DNA of 64,000 nucleotides. It comes from JAPOXR01 sp964291445. GTDB lineage: Bacteria; Pseudomonadota; Alphaproteobacteria; Rhodobacterales; Rhodobacteraceae. The stretch's first letter is position 1; each line of letters opens with the position of its first letter. The position numbers and the translations under genes were made by a program. The notes under the pieces were generated by a model, which was given only the letters and a program-made list of their open reading frames with translations, was not told the DNA's origin and made no database searches. This document shows, in pieces, positions 18,405 to 26,721 of this stretch. The stretch spans positions 124,001-188,000 of the forward strand of contig OZ219864.1 in NCBI GenBank assembly GCA_964291445.2. Direction: 5' to 3'.

Positions 18405-18937
18405 TCGTTTTGACCAGCCCGGACGTGACGGGGTGGCCGGCCGTAATGGTCAAGAGGAAGAGCGGGCGGTTCTTGCGCAGCGCCTGTTATTCGGCGGCGG
18501 CGCATGACAGCTCGAGGCGGCGTCGACCAGGAGGTGGCAACCTGGAGGCACCGCATTCTGGTGCCTCGTTGGTAGTGATCCGCAAGTGATGAGGGGCCCT
18601 CTCTGCACGGCGCCACGGTTGGCTGGTGAAAACGACTGGCGAGCCGGGCGCAGGATCGAGGAGAGTGCAGGCTGCCGATTGCAAGGTCACCTGTCTTGTG
18701 ATGGTCACTCCGGAGCAGATACTGCCCGGCCGCAACCGCAAGGACCCGCGACCAGTGATGGGACTGTCCCCGCCTGTCGTGCTGGACTACACGCCCCTTT
18801 ATGCACCACACTCGGCAATTGCAGCGGCGATGCTCCCGGTGATCATCGGGGCAGCGCTGCCGCAGAATATTCTCCGGGATGCCCTCGCCGCTGGTCGGGT
18901 GGTCATTCCTGGCGGGTCACATGAAGGGAGATGTTCA
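18405..18937. other. Intergenic gap with a terminator-like hairpin
   Basis: 530 bases between the TPR gene and the MscS channel. The channel frame is open upstream to 18626, but that extension reads as low-complexity non-homologous sequence and lacks a ribosome site. Apart from the hairpin at 18545-18567 nothing recognisable is present. Confidence 0.5.
18545..18567 (+). terminator. Hairpin downstream of the ATPase/TPR operon
   Basis: GAGGCACC (18545-18552) and GGTGCCTC (18560-18567) form a perfect 8-bp stem with a 7-base loop, followed by GTTGG. It lies about 140 bases after the stop of the TPR gene and is the best terminator candidate for that operon. Confidence 0.5.
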
Positions 18938-20284
18938 ATGGATGCTATCAATCAATGGCTGAATGTGCCGGAGCTCTGGCAGGCGCTGACCGCGACCATC
19001 CACGCCCGCTACTGGTCAGTCGATACCCTGGTCCAGGCGGTGCTTGTCCTGGCGATTGCGGGGTTGGGCCATTGGCTCGGCGCCATCTTGCGCCGCGCCC
19101 TGACCGGCCTCGTGGAACACCGGCCATGGATTGCCGACAGCCGCGGCTTTGTCGAGCGCGCAATCGCCCGGTCGGGGATGATCACCATTGCCGTGCTGCT
19201 CTGGCTTGCCGCGGATCTGGGCCCGAGATCGGGTTTGCTGGAGACTCACCTTATCCGGACGATAGCCAGCCTGGTGACGGCCTGGTTGGCCATACACATC
19301 CTGACCACCATCGTGGAGAACAGGGCGCTGGCAAAGCTTGTCGTCATGACGGCCTGGTTGATGGCGGCGCTGGCAATACTCGGGCTGTTCAGCGCGACCG
19401 TCACCCTGCTCGACAGCATCGCCATGACCTTCGGCGAATTGCGCATCTCGGCGCTGACCGTGGCCAAGGCCATCCTGGCATTCGGCATTCTGTTCTTTTG
19501 CACCATCGCCCTGTCGAATTTTCTTGAGCGGCAGATCAATCGCATCGAGGGGATGACGGCGTCGGCACAGGTGCTGATGAACAAGCTCATCAAGATCCTG
19601 CTGGTCACCGTCGCCTTCCTGATCGCCATCAACAGCATCGGCATCGACCTGACCACCCTGGCCGTATTCGGCGGTGCGCTTGGCATCGGCATCGGCTTCG
19701 GGTTGCAGCGGATCATTTCAAACCTGGTGAGCGGCCTGATCCTGCTGATGGACAAGTCGATCAAGCCGAATGACGTCATCGCCGTCGGCCAGACCTATGG
19801 GTGGGTGGCGTCACTCGGGGCACGATATGCCGTTGTCCGCACCCGCGATGGAATCGAGCACCTGATTCCGAACGAGGAGTTGATCATCCAACGGGTCGAG
19901 AACTGGACACATAGCGACATGTCCATACGCCTCAAGATCCCGGTCGGGGTCTCGTACAAAACCGACCTGCACCGGGCCATGCGACTGTGCGAGGCGGCGG
20001 CCCGGTCGGTAGACCGGGTGATCGATGACCCAACGCCCCGTTGCCTTCTGACCGGGTTTGGCGAGAGTTCCGTCGACCTTGAGGTGCGGGTGTGGATCAG
20101 CGACCCGCCCGAGGGACGGGCCAATGTCGTCAGCCTGATCCTGCTCGAGATCTGGAACAGGTTCCACGAGGACGGGATCGAGATCCCCTTCCCGCAGCGA
20201 GATCTGCACCTGCACTGGGGTGGCGGGCAGCAAGACGACCAGGACAGGCAGGGCGGCTTGCTGCCTGCCGCCGCCGACGCATGA
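18938..20284 (+). CDS. Mechanosensitive ion channel, MscS family
   Basis: About 448 residues from the ATG at 18938, which has AAGGGAG seven bases before it. Several hydrophobic spans precede the pore helix GGALGIGIGFGLQRIISNLVSGLILLMDKS (given here as positions near 235-265), with the small-residue packing typical of MscS TM3. The cytoplasmic beta domain follows (ND(V)IAVG, G-V-L-VVRTRDG-LIPNEELI) and a C-terminal alpha/beta cage. The channel opens under membrane tension to release solutes during osmotic downshock. It has extra N-terminal helices compared with E. coli MscS (286 residues). It appears monocistronic. Confidence 0.93.
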   Translation: MDAINQWLNVPELWQALTATIHARYWSVDTLVQAVLVLAIAGLGHWLGAILRRALTGLVEHRPWIADSRGFVERAIARSGMITIAVLLWLAADLGPRSGLLETHLIRTIASLVTAWLAIHILTTIVENRALAKLVVMTAWLMAALAILGLFSATVTLLDSIAMTFGELRISALTVAKAILAFGILFFCTIALSNFLERQINRIEGMTASAQVLMNKLIKILLVTVAFLIAINSIGIDLTTLAVFGGALGIGIGFGLQRIISNLVSGLILLMDKSIKPNDVIAVGQTYGWVASLGARYAVVRTRDGIEHLIPNEELIIQRVENWTHSDMSIRLKIPVGVSYKTDLHRAMRLCEAAARSVDRVIDDPTPRCLLTGFGESSVDLEVRVWISDPPEGRANVVSLILLEIWNRFHEDGIEIPFPQRDLHLHWGGGQQDDQDRQGGLLPAAADA

Positions 20285-20362
20285 CATCCGGCCGGGAGGC
20301 GGGTGCGGCGAGTGATTGTGGGCGGGCAGCCTCCATCTTCGGCAGTCCGGAACCTGCCCCCG

Positions 20363-21280
20363 TCAACTGGCCAGCCACAGGGGAATGCAAACCAGGACGG
20401 TGGCGAACCAGGCATTGCGTATGGCGTTCAGCGCATTGTCGATGTCGGCGCTCGTGAGTTCCTTGCAGCCGTTCGGGTTGATGTACGGGTCGTCCGCAAT
20501 CTCGCCATCATAGACTCGAGGCCCCGCCAGGGCGACATCCAGCGTGGCGGCAATCGCTGCCTCCGGCCAGCCGGCATTTGGCGAGCGATGCGAGGATGCG
20601 TCATGGCGTATCGCCCAGAATTGCCGCCACTTGCCATTGGCGGCGGCGATAAGCAGGGCAGCAATGCGGGCCGGGATCCAGTTCAGCACATCGTCGAGAC
20701 GCGCCGTCGCCATGCCGAAATCCCGGTATCGTTCCGTGCGGTGGCCGATCATGCTGTCCGCAGTATTGACCAGCTTGTAGGCCAGCATACCGGGAAGGCC
20801 GAGGAGCAGGAACCAGAATGCCGGCGCCACCACGCCGTCCGAGAACCCCTCGGCGGCACTTTCCACGGCCGCCCGCGCCACGCCATCGGCCTCCAGCTGG
20901 TCCGTCTCCCGGCCGACGATCCGGGCCACCTCCCGCCTGCCCTCGCCCAGGCTCATTCGCAGCCCGTCGGCGACGGCCCTGACATGCTGGTTCAGGCTCT
21001 TGCCGGCAAGCAGGATTGCCGCCCCCAGCAATTCGAGAAGGCCAAAATCCGGCACCGCCCGGATGGCGTAGCCGACGGCAAGGGCGGCGATTGTCAGCAC
21101 CGCGATGACCACGGCGCCCATCAGCTTTCGATTCTCGCCCTGGTTGAACCTGCCCTCGGCGGCCCCGATCACCCGGCCGATCAGCCTGACCGGATGCGGA
21201 ACCCGGGACCAGGCCCATTCGGGCTCACCGAGCAGCGCATCGAGCAACAGGGCGGCGATGAGGATGACCGGAATGGTCAT
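20363..21280 (-). CDS. cbiB: Adenosylcobinamide-phosphate synthase (CbiB/CobD)
   Basis: 305 residues, the usual length, with four or more membrane spans. It starts MTIPVILIAALLLDALLGEPEW, where the early DxxxGEPxxxxHPV pattern is the family signature (HPVRLIGRVIG follows). Other marks are ESAAEGFSDGVVAPAFW and KLVNTADSMIGHRTERYRDFG. The enzyme attaches aminopropanol (or its phosphate) to adenosylcobyric acid in cobalamin assembly at the inner membrane. Its ATG overlaps the RNase HII stop (ATGA at 21277-21280). No other cobalamin genes are in the window. Confidence 0.95.
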   Translation of the reverse strand: MTIPVILIAALLLDALLGEPEWAWSRVPHPVRLIGRVIGAAEGRFNQGENRKLMGAVVIAVLTIAALAVGYAIRAVPDFGLLELLGAAILLAGKSLNQHVRAVADGLRMSLGEGRREVARIVGRETDQLEADGVARAAVESAAEGFSDGVVAPAFWFLLLGLPGMLAYKLVNTADSMIGHRTERYRDFGMATARLDDVLNWIPARIAALLIAAANGKWRQFWAIRHDASSHRSPNAGWPEAAIAATLDVALAGPRVYDGEIADDPYINPNGCKELTSADIDNALNAIRNAWFATVLVCIPLWLAS

Positions 21281-21942
21281 TGCCGCCCCCCGGGCGCAAT
21301 TGCCAGGGCGGCGCGAACCGGCGCAAAGCTCTGCCGGTGATGGCGGCTCGGCCCGAACTGGCGCAGGGCCTCCAGGTGCCTGGCAGTGCCGTAGCCATTG
21401 TTCCGTCGCCATTCATATTGCGGATGGAGCCGATCAAGCGCCAGCATGCAGCTGTCCCGGGCCACCTTGGCCACGATCGAGGCCGCCGCCACCGAAGCCG
21501 AGATTCGGTCACCCCCAACCACCGCCCGCGCCGGGCAAGGCAGGCCGTCGGCGATCCGGTTGCCGTCGATCAGCACGAAATCCGGCCTGGCCGCCAAACC
21601 GGCCACCGCCCGCCGCATGGCGAGCATCGTCGCCTGGAGTATGTTCATGTCGTCGATCTCGCCGACACTGGCCGACGCCACAGAGTATTGCGCGGTCTCC
21701 CGGATCTCGGCGGCAATCCTCGCCCGTCTTGCCGCCGACAGCCGCTTTGAATCATCGAGTCCGTCCGGGATGTTGCGCCGGTCGAGAATGACCGCCGCCG
21801 CATGCACCGGACCGGCCAGCGGCCCGCGACCGGCCTCGTCAACACCTGCCACCACATGGTAACCGTTTTCCCCGAGTTCTGCCTCGATGATGAGATGCGG
21901 GCCGGTCACCGCCGACTCCGGTTGACCTGCCCGTGACGTCAT
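21277..21942 (-). CDS. rnhB: Ribonuclease HII
   Basis: 221 residues. Catalytic acids are visible in VAGVDEAGRGPLAGPV (Asp-Glu), DGNRI (Asp) and the SIVAKVARD stretch; DDSKRLS and NNGYGT are also standard. It cuts the RNA strand of RNA-DNA hybrids and starts removal of misincorporated ribonucleotides. The start chosen is ATG 21942; a GTG at 21966 would add eight residues. It is coupled to cbiB by a 4-base overlap, a pairing that is positional rather than functional. Confidence 0.95.
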   Translation of the reverse strand: MTSRAGQPESAVTGPHLIIEAELGENGYHVVAGVDEAGRGPLAGPVHAAAVILDRRNIPDGLDDSKRLSAARRARIAAEIRETAQYSVASASVGEIDDMNILQATMLAMRRAVAGLAARPDFVLIDGNRIADGLPCPARAVVGGDRISASVAAASIVAKVARDSCMLALDRLHPQYEWRRNNGYGTARHLEALRQFGPSRHHRQSFAPVRAALAIAPGGRQ

Positions 21943-21982
21943 TCGCCGGCATCCGGAGCCGGTCACCGGCGGACGGCACAGA

Positions 21983-22402
21983 TCAGTAACTTGCGCTCAG
22001 CCGAAATCCTTCTCGCTGCATGCAGTCATAATCGTAGAACTTGACCAGGAAGTCGCCCCGCCACTTTTCCTGCAGGCATACCCTGGGCGTCGGCAGGCAC
22101 GGCATACCGTCGCTTTCGACCCAGATGCTGCCATTCCAGGCGGGCGAGGTGCAGACCCGGTTCTCACGGAGCCGGCTTTCGATCGCGTTGCGCGCCGACT
22201 GCGCTGCCGCCTCGGCCGCACGTTCCTCGCGCTTGCGTTCCTTCCTGGCCTGGGCGGCAATCAGCGCCAGCGCCGCCACACCGGCCACCGCCTTCCACGT
22301 ATCATCACTGTCAGCCCGCGCCGGCGCACTCGACACTCCCGCCGCGATCGCAACTGCTGCCACCATCACCAGGGCCCACCTGGCAAATCCGATACAATTC
22401 AT
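21983..22402 (-). CDS. Small exported protein of unknown function
   Basis: 139 residues from ATG 22402. Residues 1-30 form a clear signal peptide (Arg, a hydrophobic core WALVMVAAVAIAAGV, and a cleavage site after APARA). The mature part has a second alanine-rich segment, then a charged RKERKREERAAEAAAQ helix, then a C-terminal domain with four cysteines (RVCTSP, MPCLP, RVCLQE, DCMQRE) that may form disulphides in the periplasm. I do not recognise the family. It lies 40 bases upstream of rnhB on the same strand. Confidence 0.7.
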   Translation of the reverse strand: MNCIGFARWALVMVAAVAIAAGVSSAPARADSDDTWKAVAGVAALALIAAQARKERKREERAAEAAAQSARNAIESRLRENRVCTSPAWNGSIWVESDGMPCLPTPRVCLQEKWRGDFLVKFYDYDCMQREGFRLSASY

Positions 22403-22887
22403 CTTGTCTCGCCCCCATCCGCCTGAACCCAATATCGGCCAGACACCGCCGGAAATCAAGGTTCCGCCCACACCCGATGCTCGGCCGCGACATGGCCGCC
22501 CCCCAAACCGAACCGGTTGGCATCCATGTGAATGATGCCCAAACGAAAACCCGGCCCGGAGACAATCACCCTTGGTTCAATGCATCGATTGGCCAGCGCA
22601 CCCTCGCAACATGCAATCCGTCAGGATCTCAAGCCACGCCTTGACGCAATGGAGATGCCTCCTGCGATCCGCAGCTTCATGTCTGAATTCGAGCCGCGCC
22701 GACTCCCGCCGCCCGGACAGACGAATCGGCTCAATTCGGGGCACGATCAAGCAGTGAACGATCGATCTCATTGTCGATGAGGCAGGGAGACCGCTCAACA
22801 GGGACATCGCGGTCCACGGGTCTTCATCCCCGCGCTTGCGCTCGCCTGTATCACCATTGACTGGCGGCACCGGCAATGTCCGGACCG
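22403..22887. other. Intergenic gap
   Basis: Nearly 500 bases with no convincing gene on either strand. It leads into the decayed MR/MLE fragment at 22888-23010, so it may be the degraded 5' part of the same lost gene, but I can see no alignable sequence here. Confidence 0.35.
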
Positions 22888-23010
22888 ACGCCCATGACCG
22901 TCGCTACGCAAGGGGGCATCGCCACCATCGTCCACCTGGCAGTTGTCGCCTGCGGCCGGACTCTGCTTCCCGGCCACCGATTTCAACGCCGGCCGGGCCA
23001 TCAACCTCGC
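22888..23010 (+). pseudogene. Remnant of the 3' part of an MR/MLE (enolase-superfamily) gene
   Basis: In one frame this reads PMTVATQGGIATIVHLAVVA and, after a frame change near 22950, LCFPATDFNAG. The intact MR/MLE gene further right encodes IPMTIED, IVTATIAHLAVSTP and FCFSATDFNS in the same order (26078-26222). At DNA level 17 bases (22971-22987) match 26173-26189 exactly and the block 22921-22943 matches with few changes. This is a fragment of a related gene that has lost its start, frame and most of its length. Confidence 0.6.
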
Positions 23011-23203
23011 GGGATGGATTTGTGATGCCTGATCTGGTCCGGCCTTGCGTCACGGGTTGCCGGTTGGGGTTGCGCCGCCCGACCGGGACGGACGTCCCGG
23101 CCTCGCAAGCGTTCGGGAAGCTCTGGCCGGAAAGCCGTCCGCTGTCCGCCTTGCTACCCACAGCGATGCCGGCCGGCCTCGCTCGGATTGCACGGCACCG
23201 GGT

Positions 23204-23977
23204 TCAGGACGCATGGTGCTGGCTCTGGGTGCCACGTCGCCGCGAATGGACCGCAAGGCCTGCTCCGGTCGCATGGCCAAAAGGTCGCCTGGCGCGCTCC
23301 GGGTGCATGTCGAAATCGACTCCCGAGTGCGCACTCTCGTGCACGGTCGGTTCGGCGTGCTGCCGGAAGGCTCCACTCTGGCGCACGTAGCGCTGGAAAT
23401 TTCCCGGATCGAGCGGGGTGTCCCAAACCGCTTCGTAAACCTGTCTGAGTTCCCGGATGGTGAACTTCGGCGAACAGAACCAGGCAGCCAGGGCGGTGTG
23501 CTCCAGGCTGGACCGGATGCGGTCCACGGCGTCCCTGACGATCCGCTCGTGATCGAAGGCAAGGCGGGTGGCACCGCCCTCGATTCCCGCCACCGGCACG
23601 AGGTCGGCCCTGGTGGCGTCCCCGCCGCCCCGGGGTAGCGGCACGTCGGCGGTGACCGCCCAGAAGGCAATGGTGACCACCCGCATGCGCGGATCCCGGC
23701 CGGGAGCGCCATAGGCGGCAAGCTGCTCCAGGTGCCAGTCCCCCCGGGTCAGCCCGGTTTCCTCCGCAAGTTCCCGGGCCGCGGCAGATTCGAGGTGCTC
23801 GTCCGGGTGCACGAAGCCGCCGGGCAAGGCCCAGGCACCGTGATAGGGCTCGCCTCCCCGCTCGATCAGCAGCACCTGGAGCGCATCGTCCCGGATGGTG
23901 AACAATGCCACGTCGGCGGTGACCGCGAATGGCGGGTATGACGTTGCGTCGTAGTCGGACAGGCTCTCGGAAGTCAT
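23204..23977 (-). CDS. NrtR-like Nudix hydrolase/transcriptional regulator
   Basis: About 257 residues from ATG 23977. The Nudix box lies at about 54-76: GFVHPDE, then REL, EE and GL in the right spacing. After it FTIRELRQVYEAVWDTPLDPGNFQRYVRQ matches the winged-helix part of NrtR-type regulators, in which the Nudix domain senses ADP-ribose-type ligands and the helix binds DNA. A further 45-residue tail with no known homology ends the protein. It is divergent from the ARPP-1-like gene, with inverted TTGTC/GACAA repeats in the shared gap, so it probably controls both genes and responds to an NAD-derived nucleotide. Hydrolase activity is possible too. Confidence 0.85.
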   Translation of the reverse strand: MTSESLSDYDATSYPPFAVTADVALFTIRDDALQVLLIERGGEPYHGAWALPGGFVHPDEHLESAAARELAEETGLTRGDWHLEQLAAYGAPGRDPRMRVVTIAFWAVTADVPLPRGGGDATRADLVPVAGIEGGATRLAFDHERIVRDAVDRIRSSLEHTALAAWFCSPKFTIRELRQVYEAVWDTPLDPGNFQRYVRQSGAFRQHAEPTVHESAHSGVDFDMHPERARRPFGHATGAGLAVHSRRRGTQSQHHAS

Positions 23978-23991
23978 CGTCAAAAAAATAA

Positions 23992-24031
23992 TTTGTCGTA
24001 TTGACAATATCAAGTGGCAAATATATTGTCA
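23992..24031. promoter_or_regulatory. Inverted repeats in the Nudix/ARPP-1 divergent control region
   Basis: TTGTC (23993-23997) and GACAA (24003-24007) form one inverted pair; TGACAATAT (24002-24010) and ATATTGTCA (24023-24031) form a second with perfect 9-base arms. The whole block is AT-rich and lies 15-50 bases before the Nudix ATG. It is the natural candidate operator for the NrtR-like regulator. Confidence 0.6.
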
Positions 24032-24161
24032 TAACAACAATTAAGGCGGGGGGCCGGTTCATGTGGATGAATTCGTGCCCACTCTCAACCTTCCACAGCT
24101 TTGCGTTCGTCGGGATATTCCTTCCCTTCACCGTCCCGATGATCCCATGATGGAGACAGGA

Positions 24162-25049
24162 ATGAATGCACTCAATTTGGACCATGTCGCCGTGGGCGCA
24201 CCGATTGCCCGGCTCGACATATCGTTTTTCCCGATCTACCTGCCTGGCAACGTGTTGCCGGACATCGCCACCGGCGAAGCCTCGGAACTGCAGATAGAAG
24301 AACTCGACAATGCGTCGGTGCAGACGCTGCATGCGACCAACCCCACCGACAAGCCGGTGCTGGTCGTCGAAGGAGAACATTTTCTTGGCGGCAAGCAGAA
24401 TCGTGCCCTCAACGCCACCGTGCTTGTGGACTCCTTCACCGCCATCGAGCTTCCGGTAAGCTGCCTGGAGCAGGGACGCTGGGGGCGCCGCCAGGAATGG
24501 CGCCGTGGCGCAGCCTTCGTGCCGACTCGCATCCGGACGGCGCAGCGGGAAGGCCTCGCCCGATCGCTGCGGCACGGATCCCGCGCCGGCGACCAGGACA
24601 GCGTCTGGAGCGAAATCGATCACATGTTGTCGATGGAGGGCGTCGAATCCCATACCGCGGCGGCGGCTGATCTGGAGCGCAAATACATCGCCGAGACGGG
24701 CCGCGCCGAGACCGTGGAAAAGCTCGTCAGGCGCGGTCCTCTCCCCGGCCAGTGCGGGGTGGTCGTGGCACGGGGCGACTGGATAACAGCCATGGACCTG
24801 TTCGGTGCGCCGCACCTGCTGGCCGCGCATTGGGGGCAGATCGTACGATCGCACTATGTCGAATCGGCGCGGTCGAGCGGCCAGCCATCCACGGATCTCG
24901 TGCTTCGCTTTGTCCGGCGCTTCGGGCGGAAGCCTGCCAGTGAGATGCCGGGAGTGGGTCTGGGCGTCGAGCGCCGCATCGCCTCCAACGGCATGACCGG
25001 GCAGATGCTGAGGCTGAACAATGCCCTGGTTCATGCCGCGTTCTCGTAG
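24162..25049 (+). CDS. ARPP-1-like domain protein (DUF6569-type)
   Basis: 295 residues from ATG 24162, preceded by GGAG six bases away; in-frame ATGs at 24147/24150 and 24063 are less likely. The core reads FFPIYLPG (22-29), LQIEELDNASVQTL, NPTDKPVLVVEGEHFLGGKQNR (ending near 81) and PVSCLEQGRW (98-107), which is the pattern I associate with ARPP-1, described as linked to ADP-ribosylation and rhodanese/phosphatase cassettes in prokaryotic conflict systems. The cysteine and the invariant-looking GGKQNR suggest an enzymatic or ligand site. The biochemical role is not known. The divergent NrtR-like Nudix neighbour supports a link to NAD or ADP-ribose metabolism. Confidence 0.75.
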   Translation: MNALNLDHVAVGAPIARLDISFFPIYLPGNVLPDIATGEASELQIEELDNASVQTLHATNPTDKPVLVVEGEHFLGGKQNRALNATVLVDSFTAIELPVSCLEQGRWGRRQEWRRGAAFVPTRIRTAQREGLARSLRHGSRAGDQDSVWSEIDHMLSMEGVESHTAAAADLERKYIAETGRAETVEKLVRRGPLPGQCGVVVARGDWITAMDLFGAPHLLAAHWGQIVRSHYVESARSSGQPSTDLVLRFVRRFGRKPASEMPGVGLGVERRIASNGMTGQMLRLNNALVHAAFS

Positions 25050-25220
25050 GATGCCACGGATGGGGCATGGCGCTGGTCTCGTTTGCAAGACAAGCGCCAT
25101 GGCCTTTCGGTCACGATCCGGCGACGGTTTCCACGGGGAATTCGTCCCGGGGATTTGACAAGGCCTGGCCGGCGGCTCAAATCCAGTCACCAAATCAGCT
25201 GGCAAGCCGAGGAGACCGTC

Positions 25221-26324
25221 ATGAAGATCGCCGCAATCCGTGTCTGGCAGGTTGATTTGCCACTTCGGGAAGGGCGCTATGCCTGGTCCGACGGTCACCA
25301 TGTCGAGTTGTTCGACAGCACCATCATCGCCGTCGAGACCGATGCCGGCCTCACCGGCCATGCCGAATGCTGCCCGCTCGGCTCCGCCTACCTGCCGGCC
25401 TTCGCCGCCGGGGTGCGGGCCGGGTTGGCCGAGATCGGCCCGGCGCTGATCGGACAGGACCCCACCAACCTCTCGCAGGTCAACGCAGTGATGGACCGCG
25501 CCCTTCGGGGCCACCCCTATGCCAAGGCCCCGATCGACATCGCCTGCTGGGATATCCTGGGCAAGAAGACCGGCCAGCCGCTTCACCTGCTGCTTGGCGG
25601 ACGGCGCCAGGACAAGGTGCGGCTCTACCGGGCGATCAGCCAGGACACCCCGGAGATCATGGCGGCCAGGGTCGAGCAATATGCGAAGGAGGGCTATGCG
25701 AGATTCCAGCTCAAGGTGGGCGGCGATGCCGATGCCGATATTGCCCGAATCCGCGCCGCCCGTTCGGCGCTCGCCCCGGCCGATCTGCTGGTGGCCGATG
25801 CCAATACCGGCTGGAGCCGGCACGAGGCGGCGCGGGTTACCGCCGCCATCTCCAATCTCGATGTCTTTGTCGAGCAGCCCTGCCCGAGTTACGAGGACTG
25901 CCTGTCAATCCGCCGCCGCACCGCCCTGCCGCTGGTGCTCGACGAGGTGATCGACAGCCCCGGCATGTTGCTGCGCGGGCTTGCCGACGACGCCATGGAC
26001 GTGATCAACCTCAAGATCTCGAAGGTGGGAGGGCTGACCGCTGCCAGGCTGATGCGGGATCTGTGCATCGACCGCGGGATCCCGATGACGATCGAGGATA
26101 GCTGGGGCGGCGACATCGTCACCGCCACCATCGCCCACCTTGCGGTGTCGACACCGGCCGAGTTCTGTTTCTCGGCCACCGATTTCAACTCCTACGGAAC
26201 CGTCGATCTTGCACGGGGAGCACCGAAGCGAAATCTCGGGACGATGGGCGCCAGCGATGCGCCCGGGCTTGGCATTGAGCCGAACCCGGCGGTTCTGGGC
26301 GATCCGGTCCTGGAGATCCGGTAG
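25221..26324 (+). CDS. Mandelate racemase/muconate lactonizing family enzyme
   Basis: 367 residues, typical enolase-superfamily length, from ATG 25221 with GGAG upstream. The N-terminal capping domain is followed by a barrel with QLKVGG (Lys165), Asp193 in VADANTG, Glu219 in VEQPC, Asp241/Glu242 in VLDEV and Lys265/268 in LKISKVGG. These are the second-strand catalytic Lys, the three metal-ligand positions and the sixth-strand Lys. The QxK form and EDSWGGDI resemble proline-betaine racemases (HpbD) and cis-3-hydroxyproline dehydratases more than mandelate racemase. The substrate is probably a proline derivative, which is inference. It is transcribed alone. Confidence 0.9.
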   Translation: MKIAAIRVWQVDLPLREGRYAWSDGHHVELFDSTIIAVETDAGLTGHAECCPLGSAYLPAFAAGVRAGLAEIGPALIGQDPTNLSQVNAVMDRALRGHPYAKAPIDIACWDILGKKTGQPLHLLLGGRRQDKVRLYRAISQDTPEIMAARVEQYAKEGYARFQLKVGGDADADIARIRAARSALAPADLLVADANTGWSRHEAARVTAAISNLDVFVEQPCPSYEDCLSIRRRTALPLVLDEVIDSPGMLLRGLADDAMDVINLKISKVGGLTAARLMRDLCIDRGIPMTIEDSWGGDIVTATIAHLAVSTPAEFCFSATDFNSYGTVDLARGAPKRNLGTMGASDAPGLGIEPNPAVLGDPVLEIR

Positions 26325-26462
26325 ACTGCTCGTACCGCCCAGTCAGATTGGTTGATGGCAATTCTCGCTGCCACGCTGCAAGACCTTGGAGTTGCCTTGG
26401 TCCAGATAGCGAGCCGTATGAGCGCTTGCAATTGAAGTAGCAAATTACCGCAACCGACTTCG
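26325..26462. other. Intergenic sequence before a transposase scrap
   Basis: No gene seen. Together with 26463-26721 it makes a 400-base gap between the MR/MLE gene and the NYN gene. Confidence 0.4.
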
Positions 26463-26600
26463 ATGTTGAGCGGCCTGCATTACGTCCGTGACTTCACATA
26501 TGACGAGGATCGCTGCCGGGCACATGTCGGCAATGTCCCCGAGAGACTGGCGACCATCTCCAACGTGGCGATCTCGCTGATTAGGCTCCATCGCTGTTGA
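26463..26600 (+). pseudogene. C-terminal remnant of an ISAs1-type transposase
   Basis: The 45-residue frame reads LHYVRDFTYDEDRCRAHVGN, then a segment close to LATISNVAISLIRL, before a TGA. This is the normal C-terminus of ISAs1-family transposases (HYVRD-T-ED-CR-R-G then L-NLAI-L-R). Upstream the frame closes at once, so only the tail is left. No matching end or target repeat was found. Confidence 0.65.
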
Positions 26601-26721
26601 GTGGGTCGAGTTGCTGAGCCAACGGCCATGCTTCCGATTGCGCGAGGATTCGGTGGGTGGGCTTCATCGTTCCCATGCTCCAACACCAAGTGGTGGTGGC
26701 CTCTTCCTGCCGCGCTGCGGA

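Noticed and set aside
18626..18937. N-terminal extension of the MscS gene
   Set aside because: No ribosome site, unlike ATG 18938, and the extra 104 codons do not resemble a membrane protein.
22836..23390. 184-codon plus-strand frame covering the MR/MLE remnant and the end of the Nudix gene
   Set aside because: It runs through the remnant out of frame and overlaps the Nudix gene; no domain or ribosome site.
23154..25823. Very long minus-strand open frame (889 codons) antisense to the Nudix, ARPP-1-like and MR/MLE genes
   Set aside because: It overlaps three well-supported genes, has no domain or ribosome site, and is the usual antisense artefact of high-GC third positions.
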